Positions 42,531 to 53,665 of a DNA stretch of 64,000 nucleotides are shown here, piece by piece. The notes beneath the pieces were generated by a model. The model worked only from the letters and a program-made list of their open reading frames with translations, was not told where the DNA came from and ran no database searches. The stretch's first letter is position 1, and every line of letters begins with the position of its first letter. The stretch spans positions 71,868,811-71,932,810 of the forward strand of contig JAAALK010000288.1 of NCBI GenBank assembly GCA_019279435.1, read 5' to 3'. The position numbers were made by a program, and so were the translations under genes. The stretch is from Zizania palustris (Eukaryota; Streptophyta; Magnoliopsida; Poales; Poaceae).

Positions 42531-43228
42531 AGATGGAGAAGAAGTGGATCAGAAGGAGTTCCAGAGCATGATCGGCTTCCCTCCTCTACTTGACGGCTAT
42601 GAGGCCAGACAGACACTTCGTAGTATGTTTGTGTGCTCATTTTCAGGCTTCTCCAAGAGCTTCCCATCGTCAAGGGGTAAAATATATACTAAGGTACCTC
42701 AAACACACTATTGAATTTGACATTTGATATTCTGCATTATCATCTTTATGCCTTAGAGGTTTTTCGGATGTCAATTTTGCCGGTTGTAGAATTGATAGGA
42801 AAAGTACCTCCGGTACTTGTCATTTTCTGGGTTCCTCTCTTGTTTGCTGGTCTTCTCGCAAACAGTCTAGCGTTGTGTAGTCTACAGCTGAGACAGAGTA
42901 TATTACTACTACTAGTTGTTGCTCATAGATTTTCTGGATGGTTTCTACTTTACGGGATTTTGGGTTGGATTTTAAGGTTGTTCCACTTCTTTGTGATAAC
43001 ATTAATGCCATTAGCTTAGCCAACAACCCAATGCAATATTCTAGAACCAAATACATTGATGTGCATTATTACTTTTTGAGAAACCACAATGAGAAGGGTG
43101 ATATTGAATTAAGATACATTGATACCCAGAACCAACTTGCTGACATTTTTACCAAGCCTCTTGATGCTTCTCGATTTACCTTTTTGAGAGAAGAGCTTGG
43201 TGTTTGCCATCCTTATGGTATCTTGTGA
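42531..43228 (+). pseudogene. pol: Sirevirus RNase H and end of pol
   Basis: After a damaged linker with EVDQKEFQSMIG-type sequence, RNase H reads in shifting frames: SDVNFAGCRIDRKSTSGTCH, SSLVCWSSRKQSSV, TAETEYI, then 42938-43228: LDFKVVPLLCDNINAISLAN, SRTKYIDVHYYFLRNH, QNQLADIFTKPLDASRFTFL and the stop at 43226-43228. The tail is open and well preserved. Confidence 0.87.
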
Positions 43229-44295
43229 GGGGGAGTTGTGTGTAATTGCATAAGCTTATGTCATATGATTAACTGCTTTTACATGCACATGCTTGTATAT
43301 GCTTTTGAATTATTGTCTTTAATCATGATGATTTTTCTTTGTTGATTATGTTTGATATCTGTCATGAGCATGGTTTTTAATGCTGAAAATTTAAAACATG
43401 ATCACTACTTAGTCTGGCAAACTAGCATGAGTAGGCTGAATGCTTTTGCTATCTTTTACATGCCTAGTAGCTAAGTACTTTACACTTGGATGCAAACATG
43501 CAACTTGAACATTTAAATGCTTTTCATGAAAATCTTGTACTGAAATTGATATCCATGTCTTTTGTGCTGATATTGAAAATATTCAGTGGGTTTGTTTTGT
43601 CGCACTGCATTGTTATAGACTACTTACCATAGAACTTTGATATTAACTAGGACACTGCAGTGTATGCCAAGACTAATGCCTTAATCTTCCGATGATCTTT
43701 GCTTGATCTAGACTTGACTTGGTCGGTTAGCATAAGGTTGACATACAAATAACCCCTAGCACTAAAATCAAAAAAAGAAACAAAAAGCTTGAAAATATTA
43801 CATAACAAGTTTGCCGAAACTCCATGCTATTTGACTATGAAGTATTTGCTAGCTTTTGCATTCCATGCTTTACCATGTCTAGTATGCTAGTCTGAATGGT
43901 GATGCTTTTGTTTGCTAAACCTGAAAATGCTTGTTCTTGAATTCTTTGGATATGATTCATATGAGCTTATCATGTAGTATTTTTAGACAATATTGAAGGC
44001 AAATGCTTGTTTTGAACTGTAATTGCTGCTAATCATGTTTCAGAACCTTACATATACATTCACCCTTACACCTCTCTTTGCATCATTTTTATCACCTTGA
44101 TGCCTGCATTAACAAAGGGGAGAAATAATGTCTAGCTTCTATCGAAGGGGAGCAACTTTTGTCAAGGGGGAGAATTTTAAAATAAAGTGACATGTTTTGC
44201 TCTTTTATGAGTTTTTATGGTCACTTTTGTGTTGAACTTCAACATTCATCTGTGTTTCTTTTGGGAGTTGTTAATGCACTAATCAAGGGGGAGAT
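43229..44295 (+). promoter_or_regulatory. Sirevirus pol-LTR spacer with multiple polypurine tracts
   Basis: About 1.07 kb without a frame. Purine runs of the PPT type stand at 43228-43238 (GTGAGGGGGAG), 44115-44125 (AAAGGGGAGAAA), 44143-44151 (CGAAGGGGAG), 44162-44172 (CAAGGGGGAGA) and 44283-44293 (TCAAGGGGGAGA), the last next to the LTR. Repeated PPTs in this place are a known Sirevirus trait. No env-like ORF is visible. Confidence 0.7.
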
Positions 44296-46687
44296 TGAGA
44301 AACCAAGTGGGGTTTGCACTGTGGTTTTATCTTAGTGATGAGTGATTAACAATTTTGCATGTTTCATTGTCTAGACGTGTGTTTGATGTTTGGGTTCACT
44401 GATGAGATCAGTGTGCATCTTTCGTAGAGATTCGTTTTTTGCTTGTCTCATGTGTGCAGGGTTGAGATGCTATTCAACTGTCAACGGCGGGTGATCAGGA
44501 TTAAGCGTGAAGCTTTGTGCCGGACGATCAAGGAGGCAGGTGAAGTTGGGGATGATCTTAGGCGTACACGTAGAGATGAAGCAACACATGGACGGACAGA
44601 TGATCGAGACAACGTGTTGACCAAGTCGGCAAAATGGAGGCCAATGCAAGTGACAAGGCGGCTCGAGGGATCGAGAGCGGGAGAGACTTGTTGACGGTCG
44701 AGTTCGCAGATTGGTGACACATGTCGGCGATTCAATGGGCTTTGTTGGTTTTGGCTCACAACTAGGGCTGGATAACGAGCCAGCTCGGCTCGTTAAGCTC
44801 GGCTCGTTATAGCTCGTTATGTTAACGAGCTAGCTCGGCTCGGCTCGTTAACATAACGAGCAGAAAACCCAGCTCGGCTCGGCTCGGTCCAGCTCGCGAG
44901 CTAGCTCGTTTAGCTCGCGAGCCAATTATTTAAAAGATGATTAAATAATAAATATTTAAATAATCACATATCAAACATCAAAATATGAAATAAATAGAAT
45001 ACATAAGGTTTCAAAAAATAATCATCCATAGTTTCATCATTATTTCTATGATTCCATCAAATTAATCACACATGTTATTTGTTTCATACTTTTATATGAG
45101 GAATTCTATAACTTTTATATGATAAATTCTATATGCCATAATAATAAATTTATAATAACAAGTTAGCAAGTAATAACTTGATATTAACAAATAAATTATA
45201 AAATAATGAGTCTTATATTGTAAGATAGTGTTTTATTATTGTTTTAATGGGTTGACTTGACTACTTGTGCTGAGCTCGTTAAGCTCGCGAGCAGCTCGCG
45301 AGCCAGCTCGAACTCGCTCGTTATACTAACGAGCTAAAACAGCAGCTCAACTCGTTAGGAAAATAGAACGAGCCGAGCCGAGTCGAGCCGAGCTAGTCAC
45401 GAGCCGAGCGAGTTAACGAGCTACGAGTTTTTTGTCCAGCCCTACTCACAACCATCAGATCAAGATCGAAGCATCTTAAAGAGAAGCCATAGTCACTAGG
45501 AAAGCTTCGAATCAAGACAAACTACATTTATATAGTATTTTACGTTTTTAGCCCTATGGTTCTTCGAGTTTGTAAATAACCCTAGGGATATTTGTGTCTT
45601 TTCCAGTTTTTTATTTGCCTATAAAAGACCTCCTAGACTCTAGGGTTTCTACCAACTCATCCACTTTCAAATCAGAGTTCACTTTACCGAAAAATCTTCC
45701 CTGTTCTTGTTCTGTGCGCCGCCGAGCGATTCAATCTCTGTAGCTTAAAATTTCTATGCATATTGCACCCAAGCGTTTTCTTGTCGACACGATTTCTTCG
45801 CAGTCTCTAGGCTCCTGCGTGCACTATTCGGCGCACACCTGCCGCAGTCCACTGTTAATGTGCCATCGCCGATCGAGACTGCTGCCAGCTGCTGTACGCG
45901 TGAGCACACGCCTGAGCGCACAGAAGCGAAAGGCTTTGCTTCTGCCTCGGCAGTAGCTCTCGCTCCCGAGAGCTTGACATGGCGCACCGATCCAGCAGCC
46001 GCCCAATGAAATACTGTTGTTGTTTTCTTCGGTGCATGCAGCGCCACGCCACCAGGGAGACTAGTGCCTGCACATCAGCGACTGCATCGTTTGAGCGGTA
46101 GGGAAGCTTCCTCGAGAATAGTGCTAGGATTTCCCCACGGGTAAGGTTTAAGGTATAAAAATATTCTTCTTGCATTTAAAATCAGAAGTTAAATTTTCTG
46201 CAACGCTGTTTTATTCATGGAGATAAAATTGCTGAACTGTTTATTGATCTGTGAAAAATATGCACTGAAATTAATTCTTATATTTGTTTTTAATGCTAGC
46301 AAACTGTGGATATTTATTTTGTGTTTTCTGAAATGCATACGATCGATGAATGTTTTTGTAGCACTTGATGGTTTGTCTGTCTAGTCTGTGAATGATTTTT
46401 AATCTACCTTGCGTGCTTTGTATATGGGTGTCTTTTTGATTAGGATATCGGTTGGTTTTTGAAAGCTAGATTATTTTTAGTGCTTATGATCTCTTAGACT
46501 GATAGTTCAGTTTTTATATGACAAGAGAGTGATAGCACTAGCTTTTTCTGGTATTTCGCTGTGTTAACTCTTCTGCTTCTGCTTATTCCTTTAGAGGTGC
46601 GTTGGGTGTTTACAAAAGACTATCAATTCAAGAGAGTTTGTTGAGGCATCTATTCACCTCCCTCTAGTTGCCCGTTTCGGCCCTACA
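44296..46687 (+). repeat. 3' LTR of the Sirevirus with a hAT MITE inside
   Basis: Starts TGAGAAACCAAG right after the last PPT and ends near GCCCGTTTCGGCCCTACA. Without the MITE (690 bp with its duplication) it is about 1.7 kb. The phrase TATTCACCTCCCTCTAGTTG at 46648-46667 is typical of Sirevirus LTR ends. A TATA-like TGCCTATAAAAGACC is at 45617. Exact limits are inferred, since the 5' LTR is absent. Confidence 0.75.
44763..45444. mobile_element. hAT MITE, 682 bp, with GCTCG-repeat arms
   Basis: Ends TAGGGCTGGATAACGAGC and its inverted partner (TTTTTTGTCCAGCCCTA), flanked by a perfect 8-bp duplication CTCACAAC (44755-44762 and 45445-45452). Both arms, about 170 bp each, consist largely of AGCTCGGCTCGTTA-type units in opposite orientation; the middle 300 bp is very AT-rich. 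It has no coding sequence. TAGGGCTGG ends with 8-bp duplication are typical of hAT. Confidence 0.9.
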
Positions 46688-46699
46688 GAAGAAATACAA

Positions 46700-47480
46700 C
46701 AATTCGCATGAATCTAGTCATGCCCAAGTAGCATGTTGTAGTTACCTTGCACATCTACCACTACAGTGGTTTCGCCCAACGCCACTACAGTGACAGTTTG
46801 TAGTAGTGTACCATGAAGAACATCGTAGGTAGTGTCCTGTGGCACACTATCAACTCTGGTGAAAGGATGTCGTTCGCCTCAGAGCTCTCGCCGTTGAAGC
46901 CATTTAGCGTCAGGTTGGTCTTCATCAAATTCTTCTCATCCTTGCCAAGCTTCTTCAGAAGTGAGTACGACATCAGGTTGACAGTGACACCTCTATCTAC
47001 CAGCATCCTCGAGATCAGCTTGTCGTTGCTGTGTCGTCGAACGTAGAGAGGCTTCAAGTGACGAGTCGATTCCTCGGGCTTCTCGAACACGACTTCATGT
47101 GGGCCGAGGTTTAATTGAGCGACCTCGGCCTCATCCTCTAGCAAACCAAACTCGGCGAGAAACATCACCACATTCACATCCATCGCTTGAGGAAGAGGTC
47201 CCTCCTGAGACTGGTGTGTAGTTGTCATCCAGCATGTCATCATCATCATCACTTGGAGTGGGATCCGGGTTGTCCACTTCAACTGGCTTGAGCTTCCATA
47301 CTTGCTTGGGTACTGGTCGGGGGTGAATCTCCTCGAAGATCACATTCTGCTCGTCTTTGGCCTTTTTCTCTTTCATCTCCTATGCTCAGAGACATTGCAG
47401 ACGCCTCTTTCTGGGACATAGTCTTGCGTGGAGGTGCCCACGACTGTTGTGGCTTTGTACCAGGGGCCACAAACTTGCTA
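46700..47480 (-). pseudogene. pol: protease region of the truncated Tat-type element
   Basis: Minus-strand frames give KEKKAKDEQNVIFEEIHPRP, VDNPDPTPSDDDDDMLDDNY, EVAQLNLGPHEVVFEKPEES, HLKPLYVRRH and the active site RMLVDRGVTVNLMSYSLLKK. The D-G-G of the active site has become D-R-G, so the protease is likely dead. Beyond it the decayed continuation (RDWIHAN equivalent) reaches 46700. Aligns well with 23170-23900 of the plus-strand relative. Confidence 0.8.
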
Positions 47481-47920
47481 CTGGAATTTTTGGCCGAATG
47501 GGAATTACCCGGGTCAGCCTCGACAATTTTGCACTTACTGTGGGAGTCCTTCTATGCATTGTCGGTCAGACCAGCCATGTTGGGTCGGTTAGACCGAGCC
47601 TTGTCAGTCTGACCTGCCATGGCAGGCCGGATCTGACCGGCTATTGCTAGGTGTCCGAAAACTATCGGTCAGACTGACCTTAGTAGGTCGGTCAGACCGG
47701 TGGGGTGCAGCCGATCGTACCGAAGGTGAAGGGCCAGTCAGACCGACACCGCCCTCGGTCACCTTCTCCGATTCGCATCCGTCTTGTTCTGAAAGGGTTA
47801 CCTTGGGGATTGAGACATCTCGGGAACCCACCTTGATGACGATGGCCTCGGAGACTCTTTCTGATGCATCTTCATGCCCCATCTCCTCCATATTCATGTT
47901 GAGGTGGTCGTCCCCCACTC
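47481..47920 (-). pseudogene. gag-protease linker with CCGGTCAGACCG-type motifs
   Basis: Contains motif variants GGTCAGACC, GGCCGGATCTGACCGG, CGGTCAGACTGACC and GGGCCAGTCAGACCG between 47560 and 47750. On the minus strand they encode SDRPTK and PACHGRSD-like peptides. Position equals that of the motif block at 22960-23060 in the relative. Confidence 0.65.
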
Positions 47921-48229
47921 TGTTGCGTTATGGATAGCCGACTGAAGAAATCGCTTCCCACCATGCCCATCTACTCCTGCATGTGGGGCGTCTCCTATGG
48001 TACACAATGGACACTCGTGAAAAAGTAGGGGAATGGGAACTCGTTGGGCAGAAAGTAGTACGGAGCCCACTGCGCCATCAAAAACTGGTACGGAGGCAAT
48101 GGTCTCGCGTATCGGGGACCGAACCAATTCCCCCGTGGATGGTTCGGCCTTGTCGGAGGCCTTGGCCAAGTACTCGCTTTCTCGGCCCTCTTCTAGTGCT
48201 TCTGAAGTAGCATCTCATATGTCACCTTC

Positions 48230-50240
48230 GGCTTCTTATGGGATTTAGCCGAAGATGCTCCGTTAGTGTTCACCTTCCAAACCCTACCTCAGGATTCTTC
48301 GGCACAAGCATTTGCGGGCAAGGCTCTCCAACTACGACCGATTTCCTTTTAGATGACTCAGCCTGCTTAGGCCAAATCAGCACCTTCTTCCCATCAAGGT
48401 CAATGGTGTTCACAGGAAAGGGGTCTTGGTCTAGCTTCATCTCGGGACTAGTGTCTAACTTCAACCATCCTTCATCTATGGCCGGTTGAACCTATCAACG
48501 AAAGACATTGCAATCATTAGTAGAGTGAGAATGCTAATCGTGCCACTTACAATAAGCGTGTTTCTTCATATCATCGGCAGTAGGAATGACGTGACCCTTC
48601 GGCAACCTTAGGAGTTTGTTCTGCAACAAAAAATTGAATATTTCATCGCATGTGGTCATATCAAAAGTGTACTTGACCTCACTAGGCCGACTCTTAGTGG
48701 GAGATGGTGTAGCTCAGAGCAAGTAACTGGTTTGGACTTATTGGACCAAGTCTACTCGGTTGTGTACATGTCAGCCGAGTCATCATCGCTCTCCGACAAC
48801 TCCTTATTGGAATGCTCTATGATGTGCAACTCGGCCTTGGGCTTACTAAATGTCTTAGGGAATTTTTTAGACTTGACTCACCATTCCTGGGCAAGAGCCT
48901 TCTGTAGCACTTGGTTCACTTCTAGGAAATTATGGCCATCTAGCATCTCCTTATGTTCGGAATGCAAGCCATTGAAACCAAGTCAGCTAGGTCTCTCTCA
49001 GAAATGTTCAAGTTAAAACATTAGTTTCTTGTGTCTCTAAACCTCCTAATGTACTCGGACACACTTTCATTGAATTTTTTTTAACTGATGTCAAGTGTGG
49101 AAGTCTAAGTTTATTTTCTTTAGTATAAAAATGATCATGAAACTTTTTCTCTAACTAGGCCCAATTTTGCACAGAGTTGGGTGGCAACGTCGAAAACCAA
49201 GTGAAAGTGGTGCCAGACAATGACAAAGAAAACAACCTCAATTTAAATGCATCCAACCACTAGCCTCTCCACACTGTGTTAGAAACTGACCTATGTGCTC
49301 CCAAGTTGTTTTACTATCCTCGTGCGTTAAATTTAGTGAACTCGGGAACCTTAAAACCACGAGGATATGGGATGGTGTCAAAATAATCCGGATATGACTT
49401 GTGGTAAACCCTAGTCCGATCCTAGGGTGTGTAGCCTACATCATGTGGGTGCCTAGCATGCGGGTCCATGACACATGGTGGTATCCCAGCGTGTCGGCCA
49501 TATAGCTCCTCTCGGTTATGCTCCTCTCATGCCGGCTCGTGGTATGCCATGTTCTCGGACCTATGCGGGTATGCAGAAGTAGGAGGTGTAGGAAGCGCGG
49601 GCAAAGGTGGCATGGGCGCTGGCGGTCTGACCGTCCATCGGGTCGGTCTGACCGTCCATCGGGTCGATCTGACCGAGGGTGTAGTAGCCGGTCTGACCGG
49701 CCTGGTAGCCGGTCTGACTGGCTGTTATCTAAGGCTATACTCGCGATATTTTTTCCTGTACTCCCATCAGTTATATTGTATACGTGATGAACAGGGGTTA
49801 CGCTAGCAATTGGAGTTGGAGAAGCGGCCTCGGAAAAGCCGAATCTCCTAAACAACGCCTTCATTCTAGAGTCGACCTCGAGCCCTAGATGATTCGCAAA
49901 TGTGGTGCTAACCACTTGATCTACAGTTGTTGCTATTCTTTGTTTGATGTCCATGATAAATAGAGGGGGAGGGGATGTTACCTTGCCCATGGAGATGTTG
50001 GGGAGATTGGTGTTGTGCTTGATGAAGCCTGCACAGATTTTGGTCTAGCACCCAAGCATGATGGCGTGTAGCCCCCTCGTCTTGGCCTCGATCTCGGCCC
50101 TATCCTCCCTGGAAATGTCTTCTAGGGTGGGGAAATGGTATTGTTGTCGTCTATTTCTATGCTCCACACCATGTTCGTCGACGTAGAGGGTGCAGTCAAT
50201 GTAGTCGTAGTAGTCATACCCATCGCCGATGTGGTTGAAC
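48230..50240 (-). pseudogene. gag: gag of the truncated Tat-type element
   Basis: From the right: IEIDDNNTISPPLEDISRED and RAEIEAKTRGLHAIM (gag start; matches DISEEDRAKIEAKKKELEEL of the relative), TVDQVVSTTFANHLGLEVDS, MKALFRRFGFSEAASP, then GRSDRPDGRSDRPDGRSD from motif copies at 49620-49720. The core at 48730-49250 has many stops; towards 48540 the zinc-like box and FLLQNKLLRLPKG are visible; at 48270-48464 EMKLDQDPFPVNTIDLDGKK. Heavily mutated. Confidence 0.75.
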
Positions 50241-50252
50241 TTGGCATGTGCT

Positions 50253-50277
50253 TCCCCAGCGGAGTCACCAAAAAGTG
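50253..50277 (-). promoter_or_regulatory. primer binding site and spacer
   Basis: On the minus strand CACTTTT is followed by TGGTGACTCCGCTGGGG, as at 20224-20248, with one change in the box. Confidence 0.7.
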
Positions 50278-51275
50278 TGTTGACGCTAAAATCATCCGAC
50301 AAAGCACTAAAGAACACTGACATCGATCCGGCGATCCAAAAGCACATAGATGCTCAAAGTAGTCCTCCAAATGCCACACGGCGCCAACGTCGCGTTCCGA
50401 TGACCCTTGACCAGGACAAGGGGGATTGTGGTGGAGTCGCCAAGCAATGAAACCACCAAGACGGTGATCCGATTGATGAAAAGAAGGGGTAGACCGACCG
50501 GTATTGGAATCAGGCCGGTCACGTGCCGGCGGACAGACCGGCCTTTTATGGCCGGTTTGACCAGCTTTTACCGGCACGACCTGGTTAGACCGACTATAGT
50601 TGGCCGGTCGGACCGACGGGGAAGGCAGCGACTGCTCCGGCTTGCCGGCGCACACAGGGATGGTGTGGCTTGATGCAGGGGATCTCCATGGATGAACTGT
50701 AGTACTTGGGACCTGCAAGAACCCTAGAATAATAGAAATTCGGTCCAGGAACCGAATTACCAGATTAGATCGATAAAAACCCGTTACGGGGGTTAAATGG
50801 ATGATTCACAAGTGAATCGACAAGGATTACCATGATTATGACACGATGGACGGAAGGTTTACAGCACAAACCAACAAAGATGGACGTGCTATGGATAAAC
50901 CTAGATCAAAAAGGTATTAGATTGAAAAAAGAATGATTCTACGGGGTAGTAGATTAGATTGAATTGGATTTTTGATGTTCCCCTTGAATCGGCATTGCCC
51001 CTATATTTTATAGGGGTGGTCTTGTCGTTCTTGGGCTTAATTCCTACTCTAAATTGACTTAGGTACAAGTCCAAGTCGTTACAAATTGTTTAGAGATCAA
51101 AACAACCTGAAATTAAATATTTTCTCTCGGACTCGGACTGGGCCGGTCTGACCAGGGTACCATGGCCGGTCTGACCAGACTACTATCACCGGTTGGACTG
51201 GCCTGTGCCAGGAAAGTCACATTTTCAGTCAAAAATACCAATTTTGACCATTAATGCCAAATTTTGCTATCAACA
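50278..51275 (-). repeat. 5' LTR of the truncated Tat-type element
   Basis: Begins TGTTGACGCTAAAATC and ends TTTGCTATCAACA in window orientation. It carries the family layout in reverse: a TGGAGTCGCCAAGCAATG box (50432-50449), CCGGTC-type motifs at 50490-50640 and 51140-51210, TATA (minus; CCCTATATTTTATAGGGG, about 51000-51017), and GACCATTAATGCC near the outer end. 998 bp. Confidence 0.85.
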
Positions 51276-51420
51276 ATGTCCCAAAGTTGATGAATGTTTT
51301 ATGATATGTCCTGATATTTTACAATATGTTCAAGCATAGTACAGCTGTTACACTTTGGTAGGATATATTGTGAAACATCAAGATATATTATAAAAGAGTT
51401 GATCAACTTTGGGGCATATA
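51276..51420. mobile_element. MITE with ATGCCCCAAAGTTGAT ends
   Basis: ATGTCCCAAAGTTGAT at the left and ATCAACTTTGGGGCATAT at the right form an inverted repeat about 145 bp apart, with inner AT-rich partial symmetry (GATATGTCCTGATATTTTACAATATG). Its left end touches the LTR end at 51275, so the retroelement inserted at or near the MITE terminus, or the end is trimmed. Confidence 0.65.
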
Positions 51421-52441
51421 ATCAATTTTCCCATATATATGAGAGTGTAGGGCTATGCCTTTTGTTGATTCACATGTTGATGTATTTTCTTGTGCTAACC
51501 TATTAGCCACCAAGAGAAAACCCTGGGCACCACCTCTCAAGCCTGACCAACATGCCGATCGCCCGAGTGCTTGTCACTATCGATCGGTGTTCCACCAATA
51601 GATGTGTGGATACTAGTAGAGGCATTGCTCTACCACTTCGCTGATTGGCATCGGCATTGTTGATCAGAGCAGCAATGCCATCGGCTTGAATCTAGGAAAG
51701 GAGGTCGAACGAGGACATTTCGATTAGATCGGTTGTCTCCCAACCATGTTGATCAGCTTCCTGACTACATCAACACGCGTGAGTTGGATCAGCTTGCTAC
51801 ACCAACACTTCTTCCGCTGCTCTACATGCCTGAGGTAATTATCTATGATCTCTCTCGTAAGATATTTTGGTTTGTACGGTAGATTTATGATATTCTGATA
51901 TGTACGGTAGAAAAATTTTGTTTTTGGTTAAAATGGTCTTTATGTCCCCTAACACATCTTACATGGATGGTTGAAACCACCGGTGAACCAGGTTGAGCGT
52001 TGGCTTTTTAAAATCGCTCTTTGATCGGTTCAGTTAAATTACAGTTGCAACCAGCATCATCTCCTTGATCAATCCTCAAGATCCAAACCCTTCAATCTGC
52101 ACCACATGCAATGCAACGACGCATCTGTCATCTCAACTGTCGATGTACCTGATCTTGCACTTTAATTCTTCTGCTGCTGATAATCTACATTCATGCAGCG
52201 TTCCATTTCATTTCAGCTGTCCTGTACTCCTGTTTTCTATAGTAAAATATTTTTTAATCCCTTGTTAGAGATGTCAGTAGCTCAGTGCTTAAAACACTAG
52301 TTAACCACACTATGCTCCTGCTCTGATATAGATGATGCAAGCGAGCAGAATTGCATATGCATGGTAGGTTGTTACTAGATTGAAGTTACATCATTTTCTG
52401 GAAGAAACTCTAGTGTGCATTGGCTTTTCAGTATTGAAATT
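51421..52441. other. unassigned DNA
   Basis: No frame or repeat end recognised. 51500-51830 has a more GC-balanced, coding-like composition ('gatcagcttcctgactacatcaacac') but no identifiable protein. Confidence 0.35.
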
Positions 52442-53146
52442 GTTGACGCCAAGATTTGGTAAAGCACATGTCTACCAGAGATGTCGCACGGTCAACAGAA
52501 GTCAAGGGAGTCCGGTCAAAGGTGGTCAAAGAAGCCCGTTCATATCGTTACAACATGGCCAGATATGAAGGAGCTGAAGAAGGTGAGAGAAGATAAAGAT
52601 GATCCAGAATCGATTAAAATATAGATTACTTGGGCGGCAAGTCTCCAGACTATAAATATGTATCTAATTAGCTAGGTTTAGAGGACACACACAACCAACC
52701 ACAACAAACTACTCTTTCGACACATTGCCACCCTTGGGTTCCCAAGATTAATCACGGTGGGACTTGGAACTTGGAACCAGGCTACATTGTCTTGATCTCT
52801 GGCGAAGAGGTAAGTCCCACCACCTCGATGGTCATGTTGATTAGGTTAGTGTTCTTCAAGGTTGCATCATATCAATCTCTCAAGGCATCGACCCAGCCAA
52901 TGTGATCGCTGGTATATCTTGGAATATCTTGCTAGGTCTAAGGTTGCATCGTTTTGATTCTTAGATTGATGTGAATTAGGTGTCATAGTTTGAGGCTTCA
53001 TCAGTTAAGTCTAACATCTCGATCTATTGTATCTGGCTCATGATGTGTACTATTCATCTAAGTAAAGTATGCCTAATGTGTTGAAATGTTATTGATTTAT
53101 CGTGACTAGCAATTATCTTGGTTAGGTTCGATCTGAAGTTACGGTG

Positions 53147-53638
53147 TGTTGGGGGAAAATATTCCATCTTCAAGATTATCGCAGCAACAAGATAAAGACT
53201 GGTGATTAAGATGATGTTCAATATATAATTTCGGAGATGCATTCAGTCAAGTTCGAAGTATGATGGTGGGCTCTAGTTCGGAGTACACCTTCGAACATGG
53301 ACTCTTCAAGGAACCTCTTTGCCAGCTAAGATGGAAGACTTATCTTCTTTCTAACTAGATTAGTCTTTTACCATTTTAGCCCTATTAAGAGTATCGAATA
53401 GTTTCCACTATGTCAGTTGTAATAGAGGGGTAAAAAGGTCTTTTCCTTAATGTTTGGGCCTATAAATACCCCCCGTTTTACCCTGTAATAAGGACCGAAT
53501 ACAAGTTATTCAATACACACTTTCAAATTATTCTAAGTTATTATCCTTTCGGAGGCTTGGAATAGTTTCCTTCGCAAACACTTCGTTTGTTAGTTTCTAA
53601 TCTTCAGAAACCTGTTAGCGTAATCTTTTACGCCAACA
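53147..53638 (+). repeat. 5' LTR of Tat copy 3
   Basis: TGTTGGGGGAAAATATTCC to CTTTTACGCCAACA. TATA (GCCTATAAATACCCCCC) at about 53460. Differs from the 3' LTR at only a handful of positions by eye (for example CATCGAATAG/TACCGAATAG region, TTCAAGGAAC/TTCCAGGAAC), which suggests a recent insertion relative to the other Tat copies. Confidence 0.93.
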
Positions 53639-53660
53639 GTTGGCGCCGTCTTACTGGGAC
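53639..53660 (+). promoter_or_regulatory. primer binding site of Tat copy 3
   Basis: GTTGGCGCCGTCTTACTGGG follows the LTR directly and matches the PBS of copy 2 for the first 12 bases. The frame of the residual RNase H begins only about 10 bp further. Confidence 0.75.
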
Positions 53661-53665
53661 TCTGA

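Larger units (their letters stand above)
30252..46687 (+). mobile_element. Sirevirus (Ty1/copia SIRE/Maximus lineage), 5' end missing
   Basis: From the gag zinc knuckle to the 3' LTR, broken by a solo LTR (32813-34203), Tat copy 2 (35167-42041) and a hAT MITE (44763-45444). Lineage markers: a long coiled-coil gag tail, GAG-preintegrase and integrase with KNGVIERKNHTLVEMARTM and MTPRRF, several polypurine tracts after pol, and a long LTR ending near CACCTCCCTCTAGTTG. The 5' LTR and the start of gag are not in the window. Its right side abuts a Tat-type protease sequence at 46688, so it probably inserted into that element. Confidence 0.85.
46688..51275 (-). mobile_element. Tat-type element, truncated (5' LTR, gag, protease)
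   Basis: Minus-strand element of the same family as 18970-28920. Its 5' LTR is at 50278-51275, PBS at 50253-50269, gag at about 48490-50240 and protease at 46785-47480. RT, RNase H, integrase and the 3' LTR are absent: it stops at 46688 within the sequence just after the protease, at the Sirevirus LTR. The likely reading is that the Sirevirus inserted here and the other half lies beyond what is preserved. Confidence 0.82.

Noticed and set aside
43229..44295. An env-like gene after Sirevirus pol
   Set aside because: No frame of useful length; only polypurine tracts and AT-rich spacer.
50122..50718. 198-codon minus-strand frame as a gene
   Set aside because: It runs across the LTR, PBS and gag start of a retroelement; only its last part coincides with gag.
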